This document shows, piece after piece, positions 30,283 through 40,380 of a DNA stretch of 64,000 nt. Source of the DNA: [Actinobacillus] rossii (GTDB taxonomy: Bacteria; Pseudomonadota; Gammaproteobacteria; Enterobacterales; Pasteurellaceae); NCBI GenBank assembly GCA_900444965.1, contig UFRQ01000003.1, forward strand, positions 1,426,001-1,490,000, read 5' to 3'. Position 1 is the stretch's first letter, and every line of letters begins with the position of its first letter. The notes beneath the pieces are model-generated. The model was not told where the DNA came from. It did not search any database and worked only from the letters and a program-made list of their open reading frames with translations. A program made the translations under genes and the position numbers.

Positions 30283-30882
30283 TTAATTTTTCACCGCACT
30301 TTCGGAATTTTTCAGAACTTCCAAAGCAGAACGCTTGACTTGATTGACGATAGCGCGTGGTGTGATGGTGGCACCAGCAAATTGGTCAAACTTACCCCCA
30401 TCTTTTTTCACTGCCCAATCTTGTAAATTATCTGGTGTAATTTTTTTATTATTAAAACTGAGTATCCAATTGGAAATACGCGTTTCAATTTTATCCCCTA
30501 ATCCTGGCGTTTCTTTATGTTGCAATACGCGAACGCCAAGAATTTCGCCGTCTACTGTCATTCCAAATAACAAACGAATATTACCTGAATAACCATCAGG
30601 AGCTGTAGCTTCAATGGCATATGCACTGATTTTTCCGTGCAAAAGTGCGGCACAAATTTTGTCGATTTCTCGTGAATCTGGTGTTTCGCAATTTGTTATG
30701 ACATCATTATCGTAATAAGTTTGTGGCAGAACCTGTGCTAATAATTCTTGCTGTTGTTTGGCAACTTCTGCGTCAATTTTTTCTTTCGTCAGAAAATAAA
30801 TGCCGGTAGAAATAGCGGTACAAAGCAATGCGACTAGCCCGAGTAATGCACCGTATTTGGCGGAGATCTTCGTTATATTCAT
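30283..30882 (-). CDS. rnfG: Rnf complex subunit G (FMN protein)
   Basis: 199 residues from the ATG at 30882, one base after rnfD ends; an upstream start would overlap rnfD by 56 bp and is unlikely. One N-terminal membrane helix and a periplasmic FMN-binding domain; covalent FMN is attached to the Thr of AGATITPR near the C-terminus. Function as for the rest of the complex. Confidence 0.93.
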   Translation of the reverse strand: MNITKISAKYGALLGLVALLCTAISTGIYFLTKEKIDAEVAKQQQELLAQVLPQTYYDNDVITNCETPDSREIDKICAALLHGKISAYAIEATAPDGYSGNIRLLFGMTVDGEILGVRVLQHKETPGLGDKIETRISNWILSFNNKKITPDNLQDWAVKKDGGKFDQFAGATITPRAIVNQVKRSALEVLKNSESAVKN

Positions 30883-30883
30883 C

Positions 30884-31972
30884 TTAATGCTTTCCTTTTC
30901 GTCTATGACCAGTGACTCTTGGACGAGTATATTGATCAATCAGTGGTACGCAGATGTTGGCCAGTAAAACTGCAAATGCCACTCCGTCAGGATAGTTGCC
31001 GTAAAATCGGATTAAGCTGACAAAGGCGCCAACAAGTAAGCCGAAAAGCCATTTTCCTAAAGGCGTGACCGGTGCTGAGACAGGATCGGTTGCGATGAAA
31101 AAAGCCCCAAACATCGCCGCACCAGTAAATAACTGGAAGAATGGATTCGTACCAAATGGTGAGTAGAAATAATTAAAGCTGCTCAAAATGAAAAGTGCGG
31201 TCAAAAATGCTACAGGAATTTGCCAGTGAACAATTTTTTTCCAAATGAGAAATAGTCCTCCAATTAAAAAGGCAATATTAACTTGAGCCCAACCCATACC
31301 TTGAACAGCGTCTTTTGTGGCTAATGGGAAAATAGGTTCAAAAATAGGCGAGCGCGTGATTTCAGTAAGCGAATGCGCGCCAGCTTTGACACCGGTTTTT
31401 ATTGTATCAAGTGGAGTTGCCGATGTAATACCATCAATTGATGATGTTAGCTGAGATAACGTAAAACCATCACTGGTGATATTAGAAAAAATCAAACTGA
31501 CACTATCAGAAAAAGTAGGCGGTTCATTGAGTAAATCAATAGGAGGTATCCAATTTGTCATTTGCACTGGAAATGAAATTAGTAGCACGACATACCCGAC
31601 CATAGCTGGGTTAAATAGATTTTGTCCAAGCCCACCGTAAACATGCTTACCTAAAATAACCGCAACGAATATGCCGATTAAAATAACCCAATAAGGTGTG
31701 TAAGGTGGAATCGCCATAGCCAGAATAAGTGCGGTTAAAACCACACTAAAATCACTAATATAAAAGAGTGAAGGCTTTTTACGTAACTTGGTGACGAGAA
31801 ATTCCAATACTAACGCAGTGCAGATAGCGAGTAAGGCTTGAATGAGTACACCAAAACCAAAGTAATAAATTTGTGCCACTAATGCAGGTAGCATAGCAAA
31901 AATAACCCACAGCATAATGCGAGCAGTAAGTTTGCCTGAATGAATATGGGGTGAACTGGTTAGTTTAAACAT
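30884..31972 (-). CDS. rnfD: Rnf complex subunit D
   Basis: 362 residues with about ten membrane helices; [16 protein letters not shown] supplies the FMN-attachment Thr (SATPL) of the RnfD/NqrB family, and [18 protein letters not shown] is conserved. It carries part of the ion path. Confidence 0.94.
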   Translation of the reverse strand: MFKLTSSPHIHSGKLTARIMLWVIFAMLPALVAQIYYFGFGVLIQALLAICTALVLEFLVTKLRKKPSLFYISDFSVVLTALILAMAIPPYTPYWVILIGIFVAVILGKHVYGGLGQNLFNPAMVGYVVLLISFPVQMTNWIPPIDLLNEPPTFSDSVSLIFSNITSDGFTLSQLTSSIDGITSATPLDTIKTGVKAGAHSLTEITRSPIFEPIFPLATKDAVQGMGWAQVNIAFLIGGLFLIWKKIVHWQIPVAFLTALFILSSFNYFYSPFGTNPFFQLFTGAAMFGAFFIATDPVSAPVTPLGKWLFGLLVGAFVSLIRFYGNYPDGVAFAVLLANICVPLIDQYTRPRVTGHRRKGKH

Positions 31973-34254
31973 TAATTTTCCTTGTTCGCTTGTAACGTGG
32001 CTTTCTTGGCTTTGGCACGAGCAATAGCGGCGGCTATAGCGGCTTTCTTCGGATCTGTTTCAGTCGGTATTTCAGATTTGGAAACCGTTGCATTTCCTAC
32101 CGCGCTTTGTTCAGTTAATGGCGTGTCAACCGTTTGTGTTTGTTGCGCGGCTTTCTTGGCTTTGGCGCGAGCAATGGCAGCCGCAATAGCGGCTTTCTTC
32201 GGATCTGTTTCAGTCGGTATTTCAGATTTGGAAACCGTTGCATTTTCTACCGCACTTTGTTCAGTTAATGGCGTGTCAACCGTTTGTGTTTGTTGCGCGG
32301 CTTTCTTGGCTTTTGCTCGAGCAATGGCAGCCGCAATAGCGGCTTTCTTCGGATCTGTTTTAGCCGGTGTTTCAGATTCGGAAACTGTTGCATTTTCTAC
32401 CGCACTTTGTTCAGTTAATGGCGTGTCAACCGTTTGTGTTTGTTGCGCTGCTTTCTTGGCTTTTGCACGAGCAAGGGCGGCGGCAATCGCTGCCTTTTTC
32501 GGGTCAAGTGCGGTCGAATCTTCAAGCGTTTTTTTTGTTTCGATAAGTGCGACTGAACCACAAGAACCATTGGTAATATCGGAATTTTCAGTGACTTGCT
32601 GGCGAGCAAGACGGCGAGCTTTACGTTGTGCCATTAAATCGCTATTATCTGGCAGTGTTTCACCGTTTTTACCAAGGATCGTTTTGATCTTCGCATCTCC
32701 AGTGATGGTATTCGCTTCGCCCGCTTTCTTCGCTTTCAATCGTTCAAGTGCCGCTTTCACAGGATCCTCCCCTTTATTGGCTGCAATTTCTTCGCGGCGA
32801 GCCGCGGCAGCTCGTTGGCTACGCTCTTGACGTTCTTTCATTTCTTGTTCAAGACGAGCTTGTCGAGCTTCAAAACGGAGTTTCGCTTCTTCGGATTTTT
32901 TCGCCTTGTCTGCAATTTCCCAAATTTTGGCTTTTTCTTGGCGAAAATATTGAATTAATGGAATATGACTTGGGCAGACATAGGCACATAAGCCACATTC
33001 AATGCAATCCATTAAGTTTTGTTTTTGGGCATTCTCGTGATCTTCTGCACGTGAATACCAATACATCTGTTGTGGCATTAAATGCACAGGGCAAGCATCA
33101 GAACAGGCTGAGCAACGAATGCAAGATTGTTCTGTTGCTTGAGCATCATATTCAAAGTGATCAGGTGCAAGCAAACAGTTTGCTGTCTTGGTCACAGGGG
33201 CATTCAAATCAGGAATCATCAGTCCCATCATAGGCCCACCAACAAAAACAGGGAAACGTTTATCTGCCTGATATCCTGCATTTTCGAGCAAGAAGTTAAT
33301 TGGTGTACCGAATCTTACCCATTGATTACCTTTATGTGGGATTTTATCACCAGTGAGTGTCACCACGCGTTCAATTAATGGTTCATCATCAATGACCGCG
33401 CGTTTAATGGCAAATACTGTTCCCACATTTTGCATTAACACTCCAATACTTGATGAACGTTGCCCGTGTGGCACTTCCATCCCAGTTAAAATTTGAATGA
33501 GCTGTTTTGCCGCACCTGACGGATATTTCGTTGGAATGACGCGAATATCAATATCATCAGCTCCATGTAACGCCATGTTTAAGGCTTTTATCGCTTCAGG
33601 TTTGTTATCTTCGATCGCGATAACCATTTTTTCTGGGCGTAAGATATAGCGTAAAATACGGCAGCCTTCAATGATTTCATCGGCATAATCGCGCATTAAT
33701 CTGTCATCACAGGTGATATAAGGTTCACATTCAGCGCCATTAATAATGAGTAATTTGACTTTATTTTGTGCTGCATCAACTTTTGCAGCAGTCGGAAATA
33801 CCGCACCACCTAAACCGGCAATACCTGCTTGGTAAATTTTGTCGATCAGCTGTGTTGGTGTGAATTGTAAAAAATCTGCAATGGGCGATTGTTCACGCCA
33901 TTGGTCTAATCCGTCTGCTTGAATATAAATAGATAGCTCTGATAAACCTGATGGATGAGCGGCGATATAAGGCTCGATTGCAGTGACAGTCCCCGATGTT
34001 GGCGCGTGGATAGGTAAGGTACGTAAAACATCGCCTTGAGTTAAAGGTTGACCTTTAAGCACATGATCACCGACTTTTACCAAAATATTGCCCGCATTTC
34101 CAACATGCTGTTTTACGGGTACGTAAAAATAAGTTGGCAATGGTGCGTGAGTAATCGGTGTTTGGTTAGATTGTGATTTCATTTCAGGTGGGTGAATGCC
34201 GCCATCAAAATCCCAAAGTTTACCTGAATTGTAGCGGCTGATTACATCTGTCAT
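31972..34254 (-). CDS. rnfC: Rnf complex subunit C with tandem-repeat C-terminal tail
   Basis: 760 residues. N-terminal barrel-sandwich domain, then the NADH/FMN-binding Complex1_51K-like region ([30 protein letters not shown]) and two 4Fe-4S motifs ([24 protein letters not shown], about 375-430). The tail beyond residue about 455 is a charged coiled-coil-like Lys/Ala/Glu-rich extension. It ends in 50-residue repeats that begin with [10 protein letters not shown]. Proteobacterial RnfC tails are known to vary; here the repeats are nearly identical. The gene overlaps rnfB by one base. Confidence 0.94.
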   Translation of the reverse strand: MTDVISRYNSGKLWDFDGGIHPPEMKSQSNQTPITHAPLPTYFYVPVKQHVGNAGNILVKVGDHVLKGQPLTQGDVLRTLPIHAPTSGTVTAIEPYIAAHPSGLSELSIYIQADGLDQWREQSPIADFLQFTPTQLIDKIYQAGIAGLGGAVFPTAAKVDAAQNKVKLLIINGAECEPYITCDDRLMRDYADEIIEGCRILRYILRPEKMVIAIEDNKPEAIKALNMALHGADDIDIRVIPTKYPSGAAKQLIQILTGMEVPHGQRSSSIGVLMQNVGTVFAIKRAVIDDEPLIERVVTLTGDKIPHKGNQWVRFGTPINFLLENAGYQADKRFPVFVGGPMMGLMIPDLNAPVTKTANCLLAPDHFEYDAQATEQSCIRCSACSDACPVHLMPQQMYWYSRAEDHENAQKQNLMDCIECGLCAYVCPSHIPLIQYFRQEKAKIWEIADKAKKSEEAKLRFEARQARLEQEMKERQERSQRAAAARREEIAANKGEDPVKAALERLKAKKAGEANTITGDAKIKTILGKNGETLPDNSDLMAQRKARRLARQQVTENSDITNGSCGSVALIETKKTLEDSTALDPKKAAIAAALARAKAKKAAQQTQTVDTPLTEQSAVENATVSESETPAKTDPKKAAIAAAIARAKAKKAAQQTQTVDTPLTEQSAVENATVSKSEIPTETDPKKAAIAAAIARAKAKKAAQQTQTVDTPLTEQSAVGNATVSKSEIPTETDPKKAAIAAAIARAKAKKATLQANKEN
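31985..32520 (-). repeat. 150-bp tandem repeats in rnfC
   Basis: The block that starts with the antisense of DPKKAA recurs at 32041, 32191 and 32341, and in diverged form at 32491, so the period is exactly 150 bp (50 codons, frame-preserving). Units 2 and 3 each carry an ACCGCACTT uptake core, and unit 1 has it mutated to ACCGCGCTT. Confidence 0.9.
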
Positions 34255-34826
34255 TACTTTTCTCCTTCCGCTACCATGTCTATATTTTTTACTGGAATGA
34301 CGCTAGGGGACATTTTCCAATCCCAGTTATCTAAATTTTTGCCGACTTTAATCATAGATATACAATCTGTAGGGCAAGGTGCAACACAAAGTTCACAACC
34401 GGTACAAAGGTCAGGAATAATCGTATGCAAGGATTTATTTGTACCAATAATGGCATCTACGGGACAAGCCTGAATGCATTTTGTACAACCAATACACATA
34501 TTTTCATCGATAAAGGCTACTTTGGTTTCGGGTTCTTCTATGCCATCCAGAGTTGGGACATCTACGCCTAAAATCTCCGCAATTTTGATCACAGTAGGTT
34601 GTCCGCCAGGAATACATTTTGTGATGTCATCACCATTGACAATAGCCTCTGCATAAGGTTTACAACCCGGGTAACCACATTGACCACATTGGCTTTGTGG
34701 CAACACGGCATCAATTTTTTCTGCAAAAGGATCGGCTTCCACTTTGAGTTTTATTGACGCCATACCCAAAATAGCCCCCAAGATAAGGGCAAGGGCCGCA
34801 ATAGAAAAAAGAATCGCGTAAATCAT
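34254..34826 (-). CDS. rnfB: Rnf complex subunit B (ferredoxin-type)
   Basis: 190 residues: one N-terminal membrane helix, an Fe-S domain with [15 protein letters not shown], then two 4Fe-4S motifs [12 protein letters not shown] and [12 protein letters not shown]. It takes electrons from ferredoxin. Confidence 0.95.
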   Translation of the reverse strand: MIYAILFSIAALALILGAILGMASIKLKVEADPFAEKIDAVLPQSQCGQCGYPGCKPYAEAIVNGDDITKCIPGGQPTVIKIAEILGVDVPTLDGIEEPETKVAFIDENMCIGCTKCIQACPVDAIIGTNKSLHTIIPDLCTGCELCVAPCPTDCISMIKVGKNLDNWDWKMSPSVIPVKNIDMVAEGEK

Positions 34827-34830
34827 TATT

Positions 34831-35409
34831 CTAAGCTCTCACTAAGCCTGCAAAGCCCATAAAGGCAAGGGACATTAAACCTGCTGTAATTAAGGCAATT
34901 GATGCACCGCGAAATGGCATAGGTATATCCGCACCGACTAAACGTTCTCTCAGCGATGCAAATAATACTAATACAAGGGCAAAGCCAAGCGATGCGCCAA
35001 AGCCGTAGATGACAGATTGTACTAAATTATGAGCAAGGTTAATGTTGAGCAAAGCAACCCCTAAAACGGCGCAGTTTGTAGTGATTAAAGGCAAGAAAAT
35101 ACCTAATAATCGATAGAGTGTTGGACTGGTTTTGTTGATGACCATTTCGGTAAATTGTACTACCACTGCAATCACGAGGATAAAGACTAATGTGCGTAGG
35201 AATTCTGCATTAAGTGGTTTGAGTAAATAAGCATCTACAAGATAAGCACAGAGAGAAGCAACAGTAAGTACAAACATCGTAGCCAAGCCCATACCAATAG
35301 CCGTATCCACTTTTTTGGATACGCCCATAAATGGACAAAGCCCTAGAAATTTGACTAATACAAAGTTATTAATCAGGGCGGTAGAAATGATGAGTAAAAT
35401 ATATTCCAT
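34831..35409 (-). CDS. rnfA: Rnf complex subunit A
   Basis: 192 residues from the ATG at 35409 ([33 protein letters not shown]); a TTG 9 bp upstream is the alternative. Six membrane helices; homologous to RnfE in inverted orientation. First gene of the operon behind a clear sigma-70 promoter. Confidence 0.95.
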   Translation of the reverse strand: MEYILLIISTALINNFVLVKFLGLCPFMGVSKKVDTAIGMGLATMFVLTVASLCAYLVDAYLLKPLNAEFLRTLVFILVIAVVVQFTEMVINKTSPTLYRLLGIFLPLITTNCAVLGVALLNINLAHNLVQSVIYGFGASLGFALVLVLFASLRERLVGADIPMPFRGASIALITAGLMSLAFMGFAGLVRA

Positions 35410-35451
35410 AACTGTCAATTAACAAAGAATCCGATAGCAAGATAAGCGAGT

Positions 35452-35480
35452 ATTATCCTAATTTTAGGATAGGATAACAA
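35452..35480 (-). promoter_or_regulatory. rnfA promoter with internal dyad
   Basis: On the minus strand TTGTTA (-35) and GATAAT (-10) are 17 bp apart. A perfect dyad TATCCTA/TAGGATA (35454-35460 and 35465-35471) overlaps the -10 and spacer, with a third TATCCTA copy adjoining, which suggests a repressor site. Confidence 0.65.
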
Positions 35481-35510
35481 TAAAAAATTTGGGTTATATT
35501 TTGACCGCAC

Positions 35511-36245
35511 TTATAGTGAAAGCGCAGATGAATCCATATTTTTCGTTCGATCGATAGGTGGGGGCAAGGGTTCAGGATTGCCTAGAAAGTGCGGTTGTTT
35601 TTCAATGAGTAATTCCCACAACATGAGCATACGAGCTAAGGTTTCTCGAACGCGTGTCATAGAAAAAACATAAGGGATATCAGCAGCAAAGCAAATAGCA
35701 TTAATATTGTAATATTTGGCAATGAATAGTGCGCGTTCACAGTGGAAACGTTGGGTTACAATTGTCATGGGTTCAGCGTGGAAAACTTCTTTAGCACGGA
35801 TAATACTGTCAAGTGTCCGGAATCCAGCGTAATCGGGGAATAAAAATTGCTCACTGATTCCCATACGACGTAAATCGCGTGTCATCGTGCGGGGTTCATT
35901 ATATTGTAATGTTCGGTTATCGCCACTTAATAATAAGTAATCTAATTTATTTTGGGAGAATAACGACTTAGCGGCATTCATACGTTGTTCATAAAATTGG
36001 TTTGGTACACCTCGTGAGACGTATTTTGCCGTACCCAGAATAAGCCCATAAGGACGATAAGGAATTTTTTCGATATCCGTATAAACCTCATCTTTAACAT
36101 AATAGGCAATACCACGATCGACTAACGCGATGATCAAGACAAATCCAAGAATTAAACCTATTGCCCATAATAAAATGCGCTTAACGGGAAATATCCCGAA
36201 AAACGACCGCACTTTGCTTATAATTAGGCTAAGGATTGATGGCAT
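35511..36245 (-). CDS. sanA: SanA/YdcF-family DUF218 membrane protein
   Basis: 244 residues; one N-terminal membrane helix (about 24-42) then a DUF218 domain with YGLILGTAKYVSRGVPNQFYEQRMNAA, LLSGDNRT and VTQRFHCERALFIA. E. coli SanA affects envelope permeability to vancomycin at high temperature. It is longer at the C-terminus, with a Pro-rich tail. Divergent from metX. Confidence 0.85.
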   Translation of the reverse strand: MPSILSLIISKVRSFFGIFPVKRILLWAIGLILGFVLIIALVDRGIAYYVKDEVYTDIEKIPYRPYGLILGTAKYVSRGVPNQFYEQRMNAAKSLFSQNKLDYLLLSGDNRTLQYNEPRTMTRDLRRMGISEQFLFPDYAGFRTLDSIIRAKEVFHAEPMTIVTQRFHCERALFIAKYYNINAICFAADIPYVFSMTRVRETLARMLMLWELLIEKQPHFLGNPEPLPPPIDRTKNMDSSALSL

Positions 36246-36324
36246 AAGTTTATGCTGTTATATGAGTGATAACCTAACATTAAAGAAAAGTGCGGTTAAA
36301 TTCAAGCTTAAATTTGATGATAGA

Positions 36325-36354
36325 AAATTTTAGCCGTTTAGACGGCTAAAATTT
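36325..36354 (+). promoter_or_regulatory. MetJ-like operator upstream of metX, also a perfect 13-bp-arm palindrome
   Basis: Two adjoining 8-mers, AGCCGTTT (36332-36339) and AGACGGCT (36340-36347), match the MetJ box AGACGTCT at 6 and 7 positions. The whole forms AAATTTTAGCCGT / ACGGCTAAAATTT around loop TTAG. A TTGACA (36356-36361) follows at once and could be the metX -35. Confidence 0.6.
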
Positions 36355-36427
36355 CTTGACAAGATAGTATGACACAGGTAGTTTATATTCCAATTTTTCT
36401 TTCTTTTAATTTGTTTCGGACACATTC

Positions 36428-37501
36428 ATGGCAGTACAAAAAGTCACGCTTTTCACCGAGCAGCCTTTGGCTTTGATTTTTGGTGAACAGCTCGATCATA
36501 TCGATGTCGCTTATCAAACCTATGGCACATTGAATGCAGATAAGAGTAACGTGATTTTACTTTGCCATGCACTAACTGGCGATGCGGAGCCTTATTTTGC
36601 TGAAAATAACCAAAATGGTTGGTGGCAGCAATTTATAGGGAAAGGTTTGGCTTTTGATACATCGAAGTATTTTTTTATTTGCTCCAACGTATTAGGTGGC
36701 TGCAAAGGAAGTACAGGGCCTTCATCAATCAATCTGAAATCGGGTAAACCCTTCGGCAGTCAATTTCCGCATATCACGGTACAGGATATTGTACGTGTGC
36801 AAAAAGCATTAATTGATTATCTTCAAATTCCTCATCTTCATGCGGTGATTGGTGGATCGTTTGGCGGAATGCAAGCGACACAGTGGGCGATTTATTACCC
36901 TGATTTTGTAGATAATGTCGTTAATTTGTGTTCATCTTTGACTTTTAGCGCGGAAGCCATAGGATTCAATCATGTTATGCGCCAAGCCATTGTTAATGAT
37001 CCAAATTTTAATGGTGGAGATTATTATGATGGTGAACCACCTGAAAAAGGGCTTGCGATTGCACGGATGTTAGGGATGTTGACTTATCGTACGGATATTC
37101 AGCTCGCTAAAGCGTTTGGACGTGCTAGGAAAGCTGAAAGTCAGTTTTGGGGAGATTATTTCCAAGTAGAAAGTTATTTAAGTTATCAAGGCAAAAAGTT
37201 TTTAGACCGTTTTGATGCTAATAGTTATTTGCACTTACTGCGAGCTTTAGATTTATATGATCCCGCAGTTGGGTTTGATAATCTGAAAACGGCATTAGCG
37301 CGTATTAAAGCACGTTATACTTTAGTGGCAGTGACAAATGATCAATTATTCAAACTTGTTGATTTGCATAAAACGAAGACGGCATTAGATCAAGCAGGCG
37401 TAGAATTGCAGTATTATGAGTTTGCTTCTGACTATGGGCATGATGCATTTTTAGTTGATTATGATGCTTTTGATAGCAAAATTCGTAGTGGAATAGCGTA
37501 A
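36428..37501 (+). CDS. metX: Homoserine O-acetyltransferase
   Basis: 357 residues, alpha/beta hydrolase fold. Nucleophile Ser in [12 protein letters not shown], the family marker [14 protein letters not shown], and the acid/His pair near the C-terminus ([12 protein letters not shown]). It acetylates homoserine with acetyl-CoA at the first committed step of methionine synthesis; Haemophilus uses this enzyme in place of enteric MetA. Confidence 0.94.
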   Translation: MAVQKVTLFTEQPLALIFGEQLDHIDVAYQTYGTLNADKSNVILLCHALTGDAEPYFAENNQNGWWQQFIGKGLAFDTSKYFFICSNVLGGCKGSTGPSSINLKSGKPFGSQFPHITVQDIVRVQKALIDYLQIPHLHAVIGGSFGGMQATQWAIYYPDFVDNVVNLCSSLTFSAEAIGFNHVMRQAIVNDPNFNGGDYYDGEPPEKGLAIARMLGMLTYRTDIQLAKAFGRARKAESQFWGDYFQVESYLSYQGKKFLDRFDANSYLHLLRALDLYDPAVGFDNLKTALARIKARYTLVAVTNDQLFKLVDLHKTKTALDQAGVELQYYEFASDYGHDAFLVDYDAFDSKIRSGIA

Positions 37502-37512
37502 ATAACAAATAA

Positions 37513-37543
37513 AAAATGCGACCAAGGGACGGGCGCATTTTGC
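37513..37543 (+). terminator. metX terminator
   Basis: AAAATGCG (37513-37520) and CGCATTTT (37534-37541) with a 13-nt loop and short T run. Confidence 0.65.
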
Positions 37544-37641
37544 ATTAAATAGGGTTTTGAATAAAATTTTCACTTAAACATCAAAGGAGTCATGTATAAG
37601 GAACGTACTTATAGACTGTTGTTATAGCGAATAAGTTCATA

Positions 37642-38130
37642 TTATTTTGCTGGTCTGACCAATATCATTTCATGTTGTGCAAACTTTTCTCGCAAATTTC
37701 TGACCGCACTTCCATTTGGCAGAACCAATTGAGACGCAATATCAAATAACGGCACGATAACGAATTCCCGATTTTGCATATCATAATGGGGTAGGGTTAA
37801 ACGTTCACTTTGCATTTCGAGATTGCCATAAAGCAAAATATCCAAATCTAAAGTTCGTTCTCCCCAACGACGCAAACGAATACGACCTTGTTCATTTTCG
37901 ATCCGTTGTAATTCATCCAGTAAGGCTAAAGGGGAAAGATTCGTTTCAATACTCAGCACGGCATTCACATAATCAGGTTGATCCTGTGGCCCCATAGGTT
38001 TGCTACCATAATATGGGCTAACTTGAACAAGCTGAGTTTGAGATAGTTCCGAAATAGCCTGAACTGCAGTATCAAGTTGTGCTATAGGTTCATTTAAATT
38101 ACTACCTAGTGCGATATAAGCCAGTGTCAT
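37642..38130 (-). CDS. folK: 2-Amino-4-hydroxy-6-hydroxymethyldihydropteridine pyrophosphokinase
   Basis: 162 residues. IALGSNLNEPIAQL, YYGSKPMGPQDQPDYVNAV and the HPPK signature RRWGERTLDLDILLYG (two Mg-binding Asp) are intact. It transfers pyrophosphate from ATP in folate synthesis. 3 bp after pcnB, as in enterics. Confidence 0.95.
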   Translation of the reverse strand: MTLAYIALGSNLNEPIAQLDTAVQAISELSQTQLVQVSPYYGSKPMGPQDQPDYVNAVLSIETNLSPLALLDELQRIENEQGRIRLRRWGERTLDLDILLYGNLEMQSERLTLPHYDMQNREFVIVPLFDIASQLVLPNGSAVRNLREKFAQHEMILVRPAK

Positions 38131-38133
38131 TTT

Positions 38134-39594
38134 TTAATCCAGTGTTTTGGGTTTACTTTTTTTACGTATACGATAATAACGTTTTTTAGGTTTAGGCGCT
38201 TTTTTATTTTGTTCCTGAACCAAAAGGTCACGTTGTTCAACATTGCTAAATTGATATTCGTGCCACCAAGTTGCAAGCTCGATCGCTTCGCCACCTTCTA
38301 CTTCCGCTCGCATCGCGAGTAAATCATAGGCAGCACGGAATTTGGGATGTTCCATTGTGCGATCTGGTTGCTTTCCTGCACGTTTCATTAATTGCAATTG
38401 TAAGAACCAAATATCTCGAATTACCGCAGTATGGCGGCGTGGTGCAGCAAGTGCGGTGCAAAATTGTGCTAAAATTTCATTACTGGCTAAGGCATAAGCA
38501 TCATGATTATTTAAACCACCTTCGTTTTTTAGTATTTCTACTTTTTCACGTAATGGATACCAAAAAAACGCGGCAAATAAAAAGGCTGGGTTCAAGCGTA
38601 ATTTGTCTGCAACACGCTCATCTGTTGATGTGAGCGCTTTGAGAATCATACGTTCGGCAAAACTGTCTTCTTTTTCCGTGAAAAAAGGAATTAAAGCAGG
38701 AAAAAGTTGCTCAAATAAGCCATATTCACGCAGTAGCTGATACGTTTTCACGCCAAAGCCAGTTTGTAATAATTTCAAGCTTTCATCAAATAAACGAGCC
38801 GCTGGAATATTCTTTAATAAATGAGCCAATTCGCGAATGGGTTTTTCACTTGGTTTTTCCAAGAACATTTCTAATTTTGCCATAAAGCGAATAGCGCGTA
38901 ACATTCGTACGGGATCTTCCTGATAACGCGTAACAGGATCGCCGATTAATCGCAATTTGCCTGTTTTAAGATCTTGAACCCCATTAAAATAATCGTAAAT
39001 ACTGTTATCTTTTGGGTTGTAATAAAGCGCATTAACAGTAAAATCACGACGTTCTGCATCTTGTTCTAAAGTTCCATAAACGTTGTCACGTAATAGCATA
39101 CCGTCTTGGTTTTGACGAGCGTGATTTTCATTTTGACTTTCACTATGGTTAGCGCGGAAAGTAGCGACCTCAATAACATCGCGACCAAACATCACGTGAG
39201 CTAAACGAAAACGACGTCCAACTAAACGGCATTGACGTTGAAAGATTACTTGGATTTGTTCTGGTCGGGCATTCGTTGCTACATCGAAATCTTTTGGATT
39301 TTTTCCAAGCAATAAATCACGCAAACAACCACCCACAACATAGGCTTCATAGCCATGCCGATTCAGTTTTTCCACAACGGTCAGCGCATTTTTGCTGATC
39401 ATACGTGGATTGATACCTACTTGTGAAGCCTTAATAATATGTTTGTTATAATGAGAGACTTGCTTGTCAGATTTAAACTCTTTTTTGAAAGAATGAGTGG
39501 GACGTACTGCTTTTTTGTCAGTCAAGTGCGGTTCATTTCGTTCATGTTTTTTCTGACTTTTTTTGGCAAGCAAGTTTTTGATGTAAGTTAAAAT
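38134..39594 (-). CDS. pcnB: Poly(A) polymerase I, probably initiated at AUU
   Basis: 486 residues if begun at the ATT at 39594. The nucleotidyltransferase core (GGCLRDLLLGKNPKDFDVATNA) and RRDFTVNALYYNP are clear; a Lys/Arg-rich C-terminus ends the protein. It adds 3' poly(A) tails that promote RNA decay. There is no ATG before a conserved residue (first Met would be inside the core, at 39402). GGAG at 39605-39602 is 7 nt from the ATT. The resulting N-terminus, MLTYIKNLLAKK, resembles E. coli PcnB MFTRVANFCRKV, which is known to start at AUU. A TTG at 39573 is the alternative. Confidence 0.88.
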   Translation of the reverse strand: MLTYIKNLLAKKSQKKHERNEPHLTDKKAVRPTHSFKKEFKSDKQVSHYNKHIIKASQVGINPRMISKNALTVVEKLNRHGYEAYVVGGCLRDLLLGKNPKDFDVATNARPEQIQVIFQRQCRLVGRRFRLAHVMFGRDVIEVATFRANHSESQNENHARQNQDGMLLRDNVYGTLEQDAERRDFTVNALYYNPKDNSIYDYFNGVQDLKTGKLRLIGDPVTRYQEDPVRMLRAIRFMAKLEMFLEKPSEKPIRELAHLLKNIPAARLFDESLKLLQTGFGVKTYQLLREYGLFEQLFPALIPFFTEKEDSFAERMILKALTSTDERVADKLRLNPAFLFAAFFWYPLREKVEILKNEGGLNNHDAYALASNEILAQFCTALAAPRRHTAVIRDIWFLQLQLMKRAGKQPDRTMEHPKFRAAYDLLAMRAEVEGGEAIELATWWHEYQFSNVEQRDLLVQEQNKKAPKPKKRYYRIRKKSKPKTLD

Positions 39595-39658
39595 AGTGGT
39601 TCTCCAAATATAAAAAGAGTGGGCATATTCGCTATGCCCACTAGAATTTTTTCAGAAA

Positions 39659-40108
39659 TTAATAACCCATTTGTTTTTCGCGAACTTCTGCAAGAGTTTT
39701 GCAATCAATGCATAAGTCTGCGGTTGGGCGTGCTTCTAAGCGGCGAATGCCAATTTCAACGCCACAAGAATCACAATAACCAAAATCTTCAGTTTCTAAT
39801 TTTTTTAGCGTACTTTCAATTTTTTTCATGAGCTTACGTTCACGATCTCGTGCGCGTAATTCAAGACTAAATTCTTCTTCTTGTGTCGCGCGATCAGCTG
39901 GATCTGGGAAATTCGCTGCTTCATCTTGCATATGCGTGACGGTGCGTGATGTTTCTTCAATAATTTGATCACGCCATGCTTCAAGAATTTTTTTGAAATG
40001 AAGCACTTGCTTTTCATTCATGTATTCTTCGCCAACTTTTTCTTGGTATGGTTTTACGCCAGCTAAAGCTAAAAGGCTGAGTGATGATTTGTTTGTTGTT
40101 GCTGTCAT
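39659..40108 (-). CDS. dksA: RNA polymerase-binding factor DksA
   Basis: 149 residues from the ATG at 40108, with TTGGAG upstream. Coiled-coil arms with the tip [13 protein letters not shown] (the two Asp that act in the secondary channel) and the zinc finger CDSC...CIDC near the C-terminus. With ppGpp it redirects transcription in the stringent response. Upstream of pcnB-folK, without the gluQ gene seen in E. coli. Confidence 0.96.
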   Translation of the reverse strand: MTATTNKSSLSLLALAGVKPYQEKVGEEYMNEKQVLHFKKILEAWRDQIIEETSRTVTHMQDEAANFPDPADRATQEEEFSLELRARDRERKLMKKIESTLKKLETEDFGYCDSCGVEIGIRRLEARPTADLCIDCKTLAEVREKQMGY

Positions 40109-40290
40109 ATTGTGTTTCTCCAATCAACAAATACGTCCTGTCGAACAGCAGGAAATAAAAATTGCGCACTGCTCAAAACGATGAAAAAGCGACTCGCATT
40201 TTTCAAGGCGCATATAAATAGCAGAAGTTTTCTAATTAAGCAAATAAATTTACCTTAGGTTGACAAAAAAATGGGATGAAAGTTTGATTT

Positions 40291-40306
40291 TGTGATCTAA
40301 GTTCCA
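40291..40306 (+). promoter_or_regulatory. Candidate competence-type CRP/Sxy site before rec2
   Basis: TGTGA, TCTAAG, TTCCA in a T-rich setting (TTTT on the left, TTTT on the right) is a degenerate CRP-like site, 75 bp upstream of the rec2 ATG. Competence genes of Haemophilus normally have a CRP-S site (TGCGA, N6, TCGCA); the match here is weak. Confidence 0.3.
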
Positions 40307-40380
40307 CTTTTATATTGTTATCTTTGCATTCATGGATAAATTTTTTCATAGTAAATTAAAAAACATCCGTTTAATGAAAT

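Noticed and set aside
31982..32830. A 282-codon open frame on the plus strand opposite rnfC
   Set aside because: It is the antisense of the repetitive Ala/Lys-rich rnfC tail, with low-complexity composition and no ribosome site; rnfC is clearly the real gene.
37571..37627. A short ORF after metX (MYKERTYRLLL) preceded by AAAGGAG
   Set aside because: The spacing of 2 nt from Shine-Dalgarno to ATG is too short and the peptide is only 11 codons, with nothing to support it.
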